Below are positions 1 through 7,540 of a stretch of 32,142 nt of DNA, piece after piece. The notes under the pieces are model-generated. The model searched no databases, was not told where the DNA came from, and saw nothing but the letters and a program-made list of their open reading frames with translations. Both the position numbers and the translations under genes were made by a program. The stretch covers positions 1 to 32,142 of the forward strand of contig JAFGCQ010000030.1 in the NCBI GenBank assembly GCA_016932555.1, written 5' to 3'. The stretch comes from Candidatus Zambryskiibacteriota bacterium (GTDB lineage: Bacteria; Patescibacteriota; Minisyncoccia; Phycocordibacterales; WO2-35-19). Positions within the stretch are counted from its first letter, which is position 1. Every line of letters starts with the position of its first letter.

Positions 1-210
1 ACTTGGCAAAAAATAAAAAAATATACCAGAATTGGATTTGGTGTTGTATTGATTATTTTAGGTATTGGTGGCCTTTTCCTGCCAATTTTACAGGGTATAT
101 TGTTAATAATTTTAGGAATTTTTATAGTTTCTCCTCAAAAAGGTAGAGAAATTATAAGAAAATTTAAAATTTGGCGTTCAAGAAAAAATAAAAAAGATAA
201 TTTTATTTAA
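1..210 (+). CDS. C-terminal part of a small integral membrane protein
   Basis: The frame is open from the first base of the window to TAA at 208-210, giving 69 residues with no start, so the gene begins upstream. Residues 12-44 are strongly hydrophobic and contain a Gly-Pro turn (GIGGLFLPILQGILLIILGI), so this is one long or two short membrane segments. A basic tail follows, rich in Lys and Arg, and is probably cytoplasmic. The Gly/Pro hairpin resembles small PGPGW-type membrane proteins, but that motif is not complete and I do not assign a family. It converges on truB and the two reading frames overlap by 8 bp. Function unknown. Confidence 0.6.
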   Translation, partial: TWQKIKKYTRIGFGVVLIILGIGGLFLPILQGILLIILGIFIVSPQKGREIIRKFKIWRSRKNKKDNFI

Positions 211-973
211 TTTTAATACTGTCTTCAATCTTATAATCCCCCACTCGGTTTCTTTTGATAGAAAGAGTAGTAGCGCCACAACCTAAGGTAGCACCCATAT
301 CATTCACTAGAGAACGGATATAAGTACCACTTGAGACGTGAGCATTAAAATGTCCCAAATAAATTTTATTTTCAGGATTTTTTAAAAGAATGTCTTTCCA
401 TAAAGCTAAAATTTCTTTTTGTCTAAACTCCCCATTTACTTTGGAAATATCGGTAAATAACCGCCAAAAAAGTTTTTTGTGAGTTAGGGTTTCTAATCTC
501 TTGAGTTCAAGTTGGTAGATAGTAATATCCTTAATTAGAGCCTTTTCAAGGTCAAATTCCGAATTTGATTCTTTATCTTTTAAAATCTTTTTTTTAGAAA
601 TTATTTTAGAAGAATATTTTGGATATTTTTGTTCTCTCTTACCCTCATAAATCATCGCTACTTTCCTAACATCCATAATGTTTATATCTTCAACACTTTC
701 TTCTTTAACTACTTTGCCCAAAACATCATAAGTATCAGTGGCAAAACCAAAAATTGCTGCGAAATCATACTCTTTGTCTAAATTAAAAAATCTCTCACGA
801 TTTTCTTGTTTAGTATCTTTACCATTACCCAAAAGTAATACTCCTTCAGCTAGTGGATCTAACCTTCCTAAATAAGTCATTTTTTCCTCACTTAAATTAG
901 GATCATTCTTGACAAACCTCTCTAAACATTCTAGAGGGGTCTCACCACGGTCTTTATAGACATTATAAACCAT
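203..973 (-). CDS. truB: tRNA pseudouridine(55) synthase TruB, PUA-less form
   Basis: Converts U55 of the tRNA T-loop to pseudouridine. The protein has 256 residues. GRLDPLAEGVLLLG at residues 36-49 carries the catalytic Asp39. KEYDFAAIFGFATDTYDVLG and the late SSGTYIRSLVNDMGATLGCG are the other standard TruB blocks. The usual N-terminal DKPxGxTS segment is replaced by a GETPLECLERF version. The protein stops after the catalytic core, so the C-terminal PUA domain present in many bacterial TruBs (about 300 aa) is absent. A lysine-rich insert lies around residues 120-165. ATG at 971-973, no Shine-Dalgarno sequence. It is last in the FKBP-tgt-truB run, 34 nt after tgt, so two tRNA-modifying enzymes are adjacent. 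Family assignment is secure. Confidence 0.9.
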   Translation of the reverse strand: MVYNVYKDRGETPLECLERFVKNDPNLSEEKMTYLGRLDPLAEGVLLLGNGKDTKQENRERFFNLDKEYDFAAIFGFATDTYDVLGKVVKEESVEDINIMDVRKVAMIYEGKREQKYPKYSSKIISKKKILKDKESNSEFDLEKALIKDITIYQLELKRLETLTHKKLFWRLFTDISKVNGEFRQKEILALWKDILLKNPENKIYLGHFNAHVSSGTYIRSLVNDMGATLGCGATTLSIKRNRVGDYKIEDSIKIK

Positions 974-1007
974 AATACGTCAAAACTAAGACAAATAACG
1001 CCAATAG

Positions 1008-2198
1008 TCAAGATTTGTAATTTTTCAAAAATTCTTCTTTAAATTCGCTGAATTTATCGTTTAAAATAGCTTCGCGGATTTGGGACATTAAGTTGTTTAG
1101 GAAATAAAGGTTATGAATAGTGGCTAAGGTTGCTGCCAACATCTCTTTAGCCCTAAAAAGATGAGCTAGATAAGATACTGTATAATTTTGACAAGTATAG
1201 CAACCGCATCCTGTTTCTATAGGCGACATTTGGTTTCTAAATTTTGCATTTAAAATATTTATCTTGCCTTTTCTGGTATAAAGAGTGCCGTTGCGTGCCA
1301 TTCGAGTAGGTGCTACACAATCAAAAGTATCACATCCATTTTCCACCCCCAAAATGAGGTCAATCGGTTCGCCTACTCCAAGTAAATGTCTGGATTTTTC
1401 TTCGGGTAATATTTCATTGACCCATTTAACTGCAGTAGCCATATCTTCTTTAACAAACGAACCACCGATGCCAAAACCATCGAAATCTAGCCGGGTGATA
1501 AATTTGGCGCTTTTTTTACGTAAGTCTTCGTAGCGACCACCCTGAACAATGCCGAAAAGTTGTTGCTGATTGGGAGTAAGATTTTTGAATTCTTCCAAAC
1601 ATCTCTCCGCCCATCGATGTGTCCTCTCCATTGCCTCGCGCAAATACTCTTTAGAAGCATGTGGCGAAGTACATTCATCAAAAGCAAAAATTATATCGGC
1701 ACCTAAATCATTTTGGATTTGAATAGATTTCTCTGGTGTAAAGAAATGCAAGCTTCCATCTATTACCGAACGAAATTTCACTCCATCTTCGGTTACTTGC
1801 GCTTTCTTTTCTTTATTTTCGCTATAGGCTTCATCTAAATCATCTCTTTCTGGAGCGAGAGTTCCGATAAACTTATTTATACCACTACCATAAGCCACAC
1901 CCAATGAAAACGCCTGGAAACCGCCCGAGTCAGTCATCATAGGCCCAGACCAATTCATAAATTTATGTAGTCCCCCACTTCTTTTAATTTGTTTTTCGCC
2001 CGGTTCTAAATAAAGATGGTAAGTATTGGTCAAAACAATTTGCGAGCCAGCATCTTTTATCTGTTCTGGTGTCAAAGATTTAACAGTAGCTTTTGTACCC
2101 ACCGCTACAAAAGCAGGGGTTTTTATTTCACCATGCGCAGTCTGCAAAACTCCCGCTCTGGCTAAAGATTTCGAGATTTTCTTTTCTATTTTGAACAT
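1008..2198 (-). CDS. tgt: tRNA-guanine transglycosylase (queuine tRNA-ribosyltransferase)
   Basis: Exchanges guanine-34 for a 7-deazaguanine precursor in tRNAs with GUN anticodons (queuosine pathway). 396 residues. MMTDSGGFQAFSLG carries Asp90 of the active site; FGIVQGG, GIGGSFVKE and the nucleophile region DTFDCVAPTRMARNG are all present. A CGCYTC cluster followed about 25 residues later by TIHNLYFL supplies the three Cys and one His zinc ligands. An insert of roughly 30 residues follows the first active-site loop (about 100-140), longer than in E. coli Tgt. ATG at 2196-2198; 7 nt after the FKBP gene and 34 nt before truB. No other queuosine gene is in the window, so whether the substrate is preQ1 or salvaged queuine cannot be told. 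Confidence 0.95.
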   Translation of the reverse strand: MFKIEKKISKSLARAGVLQTAHGEIKTPAFVAVGTKATVKSLTPEQIKDAGSQIVLTNTYHLYLEPGEKQIKRSGGLHKFMNWSGPMMTDSGGFQAFSLGVAYGSGINKFIGTLAPERDDLDEAYSENKEKKAQVTEDGVKFRSVIDGSLHFFTPEKSIQIQNDLGADIIFAFDECTSPHASKEYLREAMERTHRWAERCLEEFKNLTPNQQQLFGIVQGGRYEDLRKKSAKFITRLDFDGFGIGGSFVKEDMATAVKWVNEILPEEKSRHLLGVGEPIDLILGVENGCDTFDCVAPTRMARNGTLYTRKGKINILNAKFRNQMSPIETGCGCYTCQNYTVSYLAHLFRAKEMLAATLATIHNLYFLNNLMSQIREAILNDKFSEFKEEFLKNYKS

Positions 2199-2205
2199 TT
2201 AAAAA

Positions 2206-2715
2206 CTAATCAGCAAAATCAATAGGCAAATCAATTTGCTCAGACGAAGAGACATCTAAAAGCTCAACTGTAAAAACCAAGGTAGAATTTGGTGGAATAG
2301 GTCCTGCCTGATTGGCGCCATAACCCAGCTCCGGAGGAATAACAATAGTCCGTACACCGCCGACTTTCATACCAACGAAACCTTGTTCCCAGCCCTGAAT
2401 AACTTCTCCAACACCCAAAGTAAACTGAAAAGGCACACCGAAATCTTTTGAATTTTGAATAGCAGTACCATCAGAAAGAGACAGAGAATAATGAACCGTC
2501 ACCAAATCCCCAGATCTTACTTCAGTGCCATTACCGATTACAATATCATTTATAACAACCCTGTCAGATAAAACTCCAGACACATTAGCCAAAGAATCTC
2601 CATTCATAGCACTTTTTCTAAATAAATTAATAGCATCTGCTCCAAACAAAGTATAACCCACTAAAATTACGCCTACCGCTACCGCAATCCACTCTTTTTT
2701 TGATAGTTTTCTCAT
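2206..2715 (-). CDS. Membrane-anchored FKBP-type peptidyl-prolyl cis-trans isomerase
   Basis: 169 residues. A positively charged N-terminus and one hydrophobic helix (about residues 8-27) form a signal anchor, so the catalytic domain should face outside. The FKBP domain (about 60-160) has VTVHYSLSLSDGT, FTLGVGEVIQGWEQGFVGMK, VIPPELGYG and PPNSTLVFTVELLDV, which are the canonical binding-pocket segments. Probable role: folding of secreted or surface proteins. First gene of the FKBP-tgt-truB run; ATG at 2713-2715. The 76-nt gap to the divergent LOG gene must hold promoters for both directions. An extended -10-like TATGATAAT is visible on this strand but has no convincing -35. Confidence 0.88.
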   Translation of the reverse strand: MRKLSKKEWIAVAVGVILVGYTLFGADAINLFRKSAMNGDSLANVSGVLSDRVVINDIVIGNGTEVRSGDLVTVHYSLSLSDGTAIQNSKDFGVPFQFTLGVGEVIQGWEQGFVGMKVGGVRTIVIPPELGYGANQAGPIPPNSTLVFTVELLDVSSSEQIDLPIDFAD

Positions 2716-2791
2716 ATTCTTAATTTTAAACTTCTAAATTAAATTTTTAATAACATTATCATATTGCTTAATTATTTAAAACTATTAAAAT

Positions 2792-3574
2792 GTGAATATA
2801 AACCTAAATACAATGAAAACAGATAAAGATAATAGGCCCATGACTTTATTAGAAATAAGTCAAGCAGCTATAAAAAGAGTTGACCTTATATCTAAGGAAT
2901 TTAGGAAGGGTTTTGAGTTTATAAAAAACTATCCTCGTTCTGTCACTTTTTTCGGTTCAGCCAGAACTAAGGAAGATAATATTTATTACCAAAAAGCTCG
3001 TGATTTAGCTGCTAGAATTGTAAAGGAGTTACATTATTCTGTTGTGACTGGCGGTGGACCTGGTATCATGGAAGCAGCAAATTGCGGCGCTTTTGAAGCT
3101 GGCGGTAATTCACTCGGGCTTACTATTGAGTTACCACATGAACAGATGGACAATCAATATATGACTGGCAAAGAAAATTTCCATTATTTTTTTAGCCGCA
3201 AAGTTTGTCTTTCGTTTTCGGCTGAGGCTTATATCTTTTTCCCCGGTGGTTTTGGTACTTTAGATGAAGTTATGGAGATATTGGCTTTAGTACAGACTAA
3301 CAAAATTCCTAGGACGCCAATAATTTTATTCGGCATAGAATTTTGGTCTCCCTTAGAAAATTTATTCAAAGAAGTTTTGCTCAGATATGAAACTATTGAT
3401 AAGGAAGATCTAGATTTATACAAAATTACTGATAATGAAGAAGAAATAATAGAAATTATAAAAGCCGCACCAGTCAGAGTAGGGCTCAAATATAAAGATG
3501 ACTCCAAATCTGAAAAACAAAATATAAACAATACTAGCGCTTTATCTGGTTTATTTAAAAAAATAGGATTTTAA
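2792..3574 (+). CDS. LOG-family protein (TIGR00730-type nucleotide phosphoribohydrolase)
   Basis: The family contains cytokinin-activating nucleotide 5'-monophosphate phosphoribohydrolases, often misnamed lysine decarboxylases; in bacteria many act on purine nucleotides. 260 residues with a Rossmann-like fold. Seen: VTFFGSARTKEDN, VVTGGGPGIMEAANCGAFEAGG, the ligand-binding SRKVCLSFSAEAYIFFPGGFGTLDEV with the diagnostic PGGxGTxxE, and the NKIPRTPIILFG segment. The longest frame starts at GTG 2792. ATG 2813 (MKTDKDNRP) is the more probable start, giving 253 aa; neither has a Shine-Dalgarno sequence. The true physiological substrate here is unknown. It ends 5 nt before the 3' end of the oppositely oriented tRNA-Ala. 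Confidence 0.82.
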   Translation: MNINLNTMKTDKDNRPMTLLEISQAAIKRVDLISKEFRKGFEFIKNYPRSVTFFGSARTKEDNIYYQKARDLAARIVKELHYSVVTGGGPGIMEAANCGAFEAGGNSLGLTIELPHEQMDNQYMTGKENFHYFFSRKVCLSFSAEAYIFFPGGFGTLDEVMEILALVQTNKIPRTPIILFGIEFWSPLENLFKEVLLRYETIDKEDLDLYKITDNEEEIIEIIKAAPVRVGLKYKDDSKSEKQNINNTSALSGLFKKIGF

Positions 3575-3578
3575 TTTG

Positions 3579-3649
3579 TGGACCTACGGAGAATCGCACT
3601 CCGGACTCGTCCATGCCATGGACGCGTGTTACTACTATACCATAGGCCC
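3579..3649 (-). tRNA. tRNA-Ala, anticodon GGC
   Basis: Minus-strand cloverleaf of 71 nt including discriminator A73; CCA is not encoded. Acceptor stem GGGCCTA/TAGGTCC contains the G3-U70 wobble that is the alanine identity element. Anticodon stem CGTCC/GGACG, loop ATGGCAT, anticodon GGC (plus-strand bases 3615-3617). T-stem CGGAG/CTCCG. Two oddities: the D-stem (GTAT/ACAC) has one mismatch, and the T-loop reads TGCGATT where TTCGATT-like loops are normal, so position 55 is G rather than U. Confidence 0.88.
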
Positions 3650-3659
3650 TTGCTCTCCA

Positions 3660-3687
3660 ATTTTATATAAAAATAACCGAAAATCAA
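3660..3687 (-). promoter_or_regulatory. Probable promoter of tRNA-Ala
   Basis: On the minus strand, -35 TTGATT (3682-3687) and -10 TAAAAT (3660-3665) are separated by 16 nt, about 10 nt before the first tRNA base. It lies directly behind the terminator of the upstream minus-strand gene. Confidence 0.45.
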
Positions 3688-3691
3688 ATAA

Positions 3692-3732
3692 AAATCCCTC
3701 ACTTTTGATGAATCATCAAAAGTGAGGGATTT
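3692..3732 (-). terminator. Perfect 19-20 bp hairpin terminator of the 128-aa orphan gene
   Basis: Arms 3692-3711 and 3713-3732 are exact inverted complements, with essentially only a 3-nt loop in the folded form. On the minus strand the second arm runs into TTTTTATTTGATTTT, an intrinsic-terminator tail. It starts 5 nt after the stop codon of the gene at 3737-4123. The stem is unusually long and perfect for a terminator. Confidence 0.75.
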
Positions 3733-3736
3733 GGGG

Positions 3737-4123
3737 TTAGGCCAGCGAAACCCTTTCAATTGGGATATTGTAGTATTTATGAGGCCGGCCTTTTTCCGGC
3801 TTTTCTGCGAGTCGGACTCTCACCGCCTCTCTTGCCGGGCAGACTCGAACTAAATCCAGTCGAGCCATCCTTCTGAGAGAAGGCACAAACATACTAAAAT
3901 GTTTTGGGACTTCTTTCATTCCTGAAGACCGAAGAAGAATTTCCTTCTCCAGAAATTGCGGAATACTCTGTGCAATCTCTGGTTCTTCTGGTTCTTCAGA
4001 TTCTAAATCGATGATTCTCAAGGGCGGCAAGGGTACTATTCTCGGTCTTTCTTTTTTATCCAAATAAAGAGAAAAACAGAGATAAACTACTAAAAAAACC
4101 AAAACCGCGATAAAAATCCCCAT
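3737..4123 (-). CDS. Small single-pass membrane protein of unknown function
   Basis: 128 residues from ATG at 4121-4123, chosen because AAAGGAGGAG lies just before it; the frame extends 13 codons further upstream but without any start signal. An N-terminal hydrophobic helix (MGIFIAVLVFLVVYLCFSLYL, residues 1-21) is followed by a basic stop (DKKERPR), a Pro- and Glu-rich linker (about 28-52), and a soluble basic domain (about 55-128) ending in RPHKYYNIPIERVSLA. The topology suggests an N-out, C-in anchor. I do not recognise the family. It has a strong promoter, strong ribosome site and perfect terminator, forming a self-contained unit, and its codon use is richer in G/C than the surrounding genes. 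Confidence 0.7.
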   Translation of the reverse strand: MGIFIAVLVFLVVYLCFSLYLDKKERPRIVPLPPLRIIDLESEEPEEPEIAQSIPQFLEKEILLRSSGMKEVPKHFSMFVPSLRRMARLDLVRVCPAREAVRVRLAEKPEKGRPHKYYNIPIERVSLA

Positions 4124-4129
4124 AACTCC

Positions 4130-4138
4130 TCCTTTTAA
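4130..4138 (-). promoter_or_regulatory. Strong Shine-Dalgarno site
   Basis: An AAGGAGGAG-type sequence stands a few nt before the ATG at 4123 on the minus strand. It fixes the start of the 128-aa gene and is exceptional in this window, where most genes have no such motif. Confidence 0.75.
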
Positions 4139-4172
4139 AAAAATTAAAAGCTTTAAAATCAATTCTGTTTAA

Positions 4173-4201
4173 ATCTTAGCATATTAAATTAATAATGTCA
4201 A
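4173..4201 (-). promoter_or_regulatory. Near-consensus promoter of the 128-aa orphan gene
   Basis: Minus strand: -35 TTGACA (4196-4201), 17-nt spacer, -10 TAAGAT (4173-4178) preceded by TGC, i.e. an extended -10. One of the best promoter matches in the window. Confidence 0.75.
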
Positions 4202-4204
4202 TAG

Positions 4205-4235
4205 AAAAAGCCGCTTCAGTAAAAAGCGGCTTTTT
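4205..4235. terminator. 12-bp hairpin with A and T flanks between two divergent promoters
   Basis: Arms 4205-4216 (AAAAAGCCGCTT) and 4224-4235 pair exactly. A-run and T-run edges make it terminator-like in both directions. It lies immediately upstream of the minus-strand promoter (4173-4201) and could insulate the two divergent genes from each other. Confidence 0.55.
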
Positions 4236-4283
4236 ATGGCTTAAATTAAACCTTTTTACATATTTGGTATCCCATTAACAAAA

Positions 4284-4304
4284 TTACAAGGGCGCCCCTT
4301 GTAA
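4284..4304. repeat. 9-bp inverted repeat upstream of the 81-aa gene
   Basis: TTACAAGGG / CCCTTGTAA (4284-4292, 4296-4304) with a CGC centre. No T-run follows on the plus strand; a short TTTTG run follows on the minus strand. Either an operator for the divergent pair or a weak minus-strand terminator. Confidence 0.4.
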
Positions 4305-4328
4305 GTTAAATAAAAAATAATCAAAAAC

Positions 4329-4357
4329 TTGCTTAATATTATCTGATATGTTATAAT
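4329..4357 (+). promoter_or_regulatory. Promoter of the 81-aa orphan gene
   Basis: -35 TTGCTT (4329-4334), 17-nt spacer, -10 TATAAT (4352-4357) preceded by TGT (extended -10). AAAGGAG follows about 16 nt later and then ATG at 4386. Confidence 0.75.
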
Positions 4358-4385
4358 CTAAAACAGATAAAAAAGGAGCATTCCT

Positions 4386-4631
4386 ATGCAGACAAAAAAA
4401 GAAAAACATTACCCGAATGTGGAAGCGGCTATTATTATGGGAGACCATGCAAAGCTTTCAACTCTTGGTACAATAGGCGGCATACGAAGCGGAGAAGCAA
4501 GAAGAGCAAAAAGAGACACCAAACTGGAAGCCGAAGAAGAGCTTCAGCAGATAAGAAAAGAGGAGTTCAATCGAGAACTCCTCGAAAAATTGAATCAGGC
4601 CAACGAAATTGTTTGCCCGCCTCCCGAATAG
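4386..4631 (+). CDS. Small charged soluble protein of unknown function
   Basis: 81 residues, no membrane segment or signal peptide. A short Gly-rich stretch (LGTIGGIRSGEARRAKR, about residues 27-43) leads into a long highly charged helix (KLEAEEELQQIRKEEFNRELLEKLNQ, about 46-71) that could form a coiled coil. The C-terminus is CPPPE. Consensus promoter, AAAGGAG ribosome site 7 nt before ATG, and a strong hairpin after the stop indicate an expressed, self-standing gene. Family not recognised. Composition resembles the divergent 128-aa gene rather than the household genes on either side. Confidence 0.68.
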   Translation: MQTKKEKHYPNVEAAIIMGDHAKLSTLGTIGGIRSGEARRAKRDTKLEAEEELQQIRKEEFNRELLEKLNQANEIVCPPPE

Positions 4632-4647
4632 TTCTTTATCTCACCTG

Positions 4648-4677
4648 AATGGGCCAGTCGCTTGCGACTGGCCCATT
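4648..4677 (+). terminator. 14-bp hairpin terminator of the 81-aa gene
   Basis: Exact arms 4648-4661 and 4664-4677 (AATGGGCCAGTCGC and its complement) with a TT centre, followed by ATTTTTAT on the plus strand. The ATPase gene converging from the right stops 5 nt beyond it and may share it. Confidence 0.78.
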
Positions 4678-4681
4678 ATTT

Positions 4682-7438
4682 TTATAAACCTTTAAATTTT
4701 TCCAAAATCATTTCTTCTACTTCCTGTCGAGGTCGGCCGTATTTGAGATATGACATTTCTTTCAATTTTTCGACTTGATTTGCATTACCTTCACTTGGCG
4801 GTAAAGTTTCTATATTAAAAGGTTTAGCCGGCTTGCCGTTCACCAAGAGCCGCATATGGGCATTGTAATTGTCTATATTCATCAAATCATCAGCTGAAAA
4901 AGTTGGCTCAAACTGGCCCTCTAATTCTTCGGCATCTTCAGCACCGACACGGAAAGCGCACATAGAGCCTACATTGCCAAATACTGCGTCTTTTATTTTC
5001 TCTTCCAATTGAGCGATAAACTGATGTGCTACCGTCAAAGATAATCTATATTTCCTAGCCTCGGAAAGAATAGTTGAAATAGAATCGGTAGTGACATTTT
5101 GGAATTCATCAATATAAAGATAAAATGGTGGTAAATTTTGGCGGAGAGAGTCAGCTCGGGAAAGGGCGGCAATCAGTATTTTGCCTACCAAAATTAAGCC
5201 TATAAGATTAGAGTTTATATCACCTAATCTACCTTTAGAGAGATTGACCAACAAAATTTTTTGATTATCCATAATATCTCGAAAATTGAAGGATGATTTT
5301 TCTTGAGCGATGACTGGTCGCATAATTTCGTTGGCCAGGAATACGTCAAATTTACTGGTAACATATTGTACATAGTTGGCCAAACCTTGTTCACCAGTAG
5401 TTTGTTCAGCATTTATCCAAAATTGTTTTATTAGAGGATTTTTACATTTAGAAATTTTGTAATCTCGATAGCGCTTATTTGATAAGACTCGAGACATATC
5501 AACCAAAGTATTACCTGAGGCCGGATCATCCATTATCAGCAAAGCTGAGTTGCGGAAATATTGCTCAAAAGCCGGCCCCATTGATTCGGGTATCGCTCCA
5601 TAGAGCTTTTGGAAAATACTAAACAATTCATTAACCACAAAAGTTTTTTGTTCAGGATAATTTTCATCATACTCAAGCATATTAAGCGCCATAGGCCGCG
5701 CCGTAAAGGCTGGATCAAAATAAATCACTTCTTCGAAACGCTCGGGTGGTACATTAGCCAAAATATCTTGGATATCAGATCCGTGTGGATCAATCATACA
5801 AACCCCATGACCCATTTCTATATCTTGAATTATCATTTCCTTAAGTAAAACAGATTTACCCGTACCGGTCTGGCCAATACAATAAAAGTGTCGCAAACGA
5901 TCTTCTGTAGATATTCTAATTTCAGTCTCTTTATTTTGATGTTTGTTAAAACCTAAGAGGATACCTTCGGGGCTTAAATTAAAGGGGGCTGCTGCTGAAG
6001 TTACTCTATTTTGACGCAAACCTTCAGCACTACCCAGACTTTTGGTATGAAAATGGACAATTGAAGTCATTTCTCGCAAATTCATAGGAATAGCCGTATT
6101 AGCATCAAAAATTCTGAAAGTGAAATTTCTAACTAAAGATCGCAAATCACCTCTTTTGAACTCTTTCCAATTAAAAGAGTTGCCAAGGGTGTTTTCAAAT
6201 TGATTAAAGCTAGATTTTAAGCTATTCAATATCTCTTGAGCTTCATTTTCAGTTTTTGAAGAAGCTAAAATCCGTAGGTTACACTTAGTTATAGGAAAAG
6301 CTATTTTTTTATTTATCTCTTCTACTGTTTTCTCATCAATCAGCTCTTTTTGTTTATTTTCTTCATCAGTTGGTAAATTTCTTTTAGATGATTTGAATAA
6401 ATCTTTAAAAGTGCGAACAATTTCGCTTGAAATATCGTCTGGAATATCAATCGCTTCTTTGATAGGAACTCCTTCTCGGATCTTATCAAGAGCCGATTTA
6501 TATTTTTTAACATACTTATCACCCATTGGAGACCAAATAAGCTGGATAGCGGCTCCTTCGCCGTTTGTATTAACTTTAGAAAACGAAGAGAGAATAGAGT
6601 TCAGAGGATCGTGAATAAAATTTTCGTAGGTTTTGATAGGATAAATAGGATTTTGATTGAATTCTGCACAAGCTCCTAAAGTTACCCCGGCTTCATTAAA
6701 TATATTATAATCATCGGGCTGTTCGATTATTTTCGCGTTATGAAAAACTGAAATAATATGCTTTTCAAAAAGTCGCTTTTTAGCAGTCGGTACTGCTACA
6801 TAAAATACGATTTCTTCAGAAGAATTAGCATTTGCGATTTCCAAAGACATCCAGTTTTCAGAAAGCCTTTTAGGATCAGAAATTGAAAGCATGCCAGAAT
6901 AAAATTGCTCCATACTAGAAATGACTTCTTCTAGACTAGATTTTGATTCACTTTTATTAATTTCTTCTAATATCAAAATCTCATATAAAGACATATCCAA
7001 ACCTTTGAAAATCATCTCTCTGGTATTGAGTCCAGGAATAGTAAAGCCCTCTTTTATGTATTCAGAGATATAGCGGTGAAAATCATCAGTGAGGTGAAAA
7101 TTTTGCATTTTTTCTACCACACTTAGGGCATTTTTGATACCTTTTTTTTCAGCTAATCTTACCAGTTCTATAATTTGCTTATCATGCTCTTCGGGTGAGA
7201 GTCGGAGTACTATTTCTTTTTTTTCTTCTTCATTAATTGCATACTCAGGATGAAGCACTTCATAATCTGATATTTTTTTATACTGAGATAAAGTTTCTCG
7301 AGCAGATTTTAAAGATTCTTGCTTTACACCAAGATTTTCTAAATTTTTTTCTTTTTCAGCAACTAATCTGCGCAGATGAGCAATTTCATCTTCAGGATTT
7401 TTAAATTGATTTTTGGGCAACTCAAAAGCACTTTTCAT
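4682..7438 (-). CDS. HerA/VirB4-superfamily ATPase (type IV secretion or DNA-pumping motor-like)
   Basis: About 918 residues. The C-terminal half is a RecA-like motor: Walker A GQTGTGKS near residue 520, GHGVCMIDPHGSDIQDIL just after it, Walker B in FYLYIDEFQNVTTDSI near 776, and VAHQFIAQL plus FRVGAEDAEELEGQF further on. The N-terminal half begins with a charged coiled coil and has an alpha/beta region of the kind found before the motor in conjugation ATPases. Such proteins pump DNA or protein through a hexameric ring. No other secretion or conjugation gene is nearby, so the partner machine is unknown. The frame runs to a TTG at 7459, but a -10 TATAAT at 7451-7456 puts the transcript start downstream of it, so ATG 7438 is preferred. 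Confidence 0.75.
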   Translation of the reverse strand: MKSAFELPKNQFKNPEDEIAHLRRLVAEKEKNLENLGVKQESLKSARETLSQYKKISDYEVLHPEYAINEEEKKEIVLRLSPEEHDKQIIELVRLAEKKGIKNALSVVEKMQNFHLTDDFHRYISEYIKEGFTIPGLNTREMIFKGLDMSLYEILILEEINKSESKSSLEEVISSMEQFYSGMLSISDPKRLSENWMSLEIANANSSEEIVFYVAVPTAKKRLFEKHIISVFHNAKIIEQPDDYNIFNEAGVTLGACAEFNQNPIYPIKTYENFIHDPLNSILSSFSKVNTNGEGAAIQLIWSPMGDKYVKKYKSALDKIREGVPIKEAIDIPDDISSEIVRTFKDLFKSSKRNLPTDEENKQKELIDEKTVEEINKKIAFPITKCNLRILASSKTENEAQEILNSLKSSFNQFENTLGNSFNWKEFKRGDLRSLVRNFTFRIFDANTAIPMNLREMTSIVHFHTKSLGSAEGLRQNRVTSAAAPFNLSPEGILLGFNKHQNKETEIRISTEDRLRHFYCIGQTGTGKSVLLKEMIIQDIEMGHGVCMIDPHGSDIQDILANVPPERFEEVIYFDPAFTARPMALNMLEYDENYPEQKTFVVNELFSIFQKLYGAIPESMGPAFEQYFRNSALLIMDDPASGNTLVDMSRVLSNKRYRDYKISKCKNPLIKQFWINAEQTTGEQGLANYVQYVTSKFDVFLANEIMRPVIAQEKSSFNFRDIMDNQKILLVNLSKGRLGDINSNLIGLILVGKILIAALSRADSLRQNLPPFYLYIDEFQNVTTDSISTILSEARKYRLSLTVAHQFIAQLEEKIKDAVFGNVGSMCAFRVGAEDAEELEGQFEPTFSADDLMNIDNYNAHMRLLVNGKPAKPFNIETLPPSEGNANQVEKLKEMSYLKYGRPRQEVEEMILEKFKGL

Positions 7439-7450
7439 AATATATTTTAA

Positions 7451-7479
7451 ATTATACAAAAAAACTGCCCACTAAAGAA
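7451..7479 (-). promoter_or_regulatory. Probable promoter of the HerA-like ATPase gene
   Basis: Minus strand -10 TATAAT (7451-7456) with a weak -35 TTCTTT 17 nt upstream (7474-7479). The predicted transcript start is only about 5 nt before ATG 7438. Confidence 0.5.
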
Positions 7480-7493
7480 GTTTTTAGGTGTAT

Positions 7494-7540
7494 AAAAAAG
7501 CCGGCTGGTCAGGATTCAAATGAATTGCCTGCCAGCCGGC
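7494..7540 (-). terminator. Large intrinsic terminator of the candidate ncRNA
   Basis: GCCGGCTGG (7500-7508) pairs with CCAGCCGGC (7532-7540). Internal CAGG/CCTG and ATTC/GAAT extend the stem around an AAAT loop. The minus strand then reads TTTTTT. It points away from the tRNA-Glu and lies just behind the promoter of the ATPase gene. Confidence 0.78.

Noticed and set aside
1008-1010. Recoded UGA (Gly) as in SR1/Gracilibacteria
   Set aside because: TGA stops end tgt and murL at the family-expected C-termini and no in-frame TGA interrupts conserved genes.
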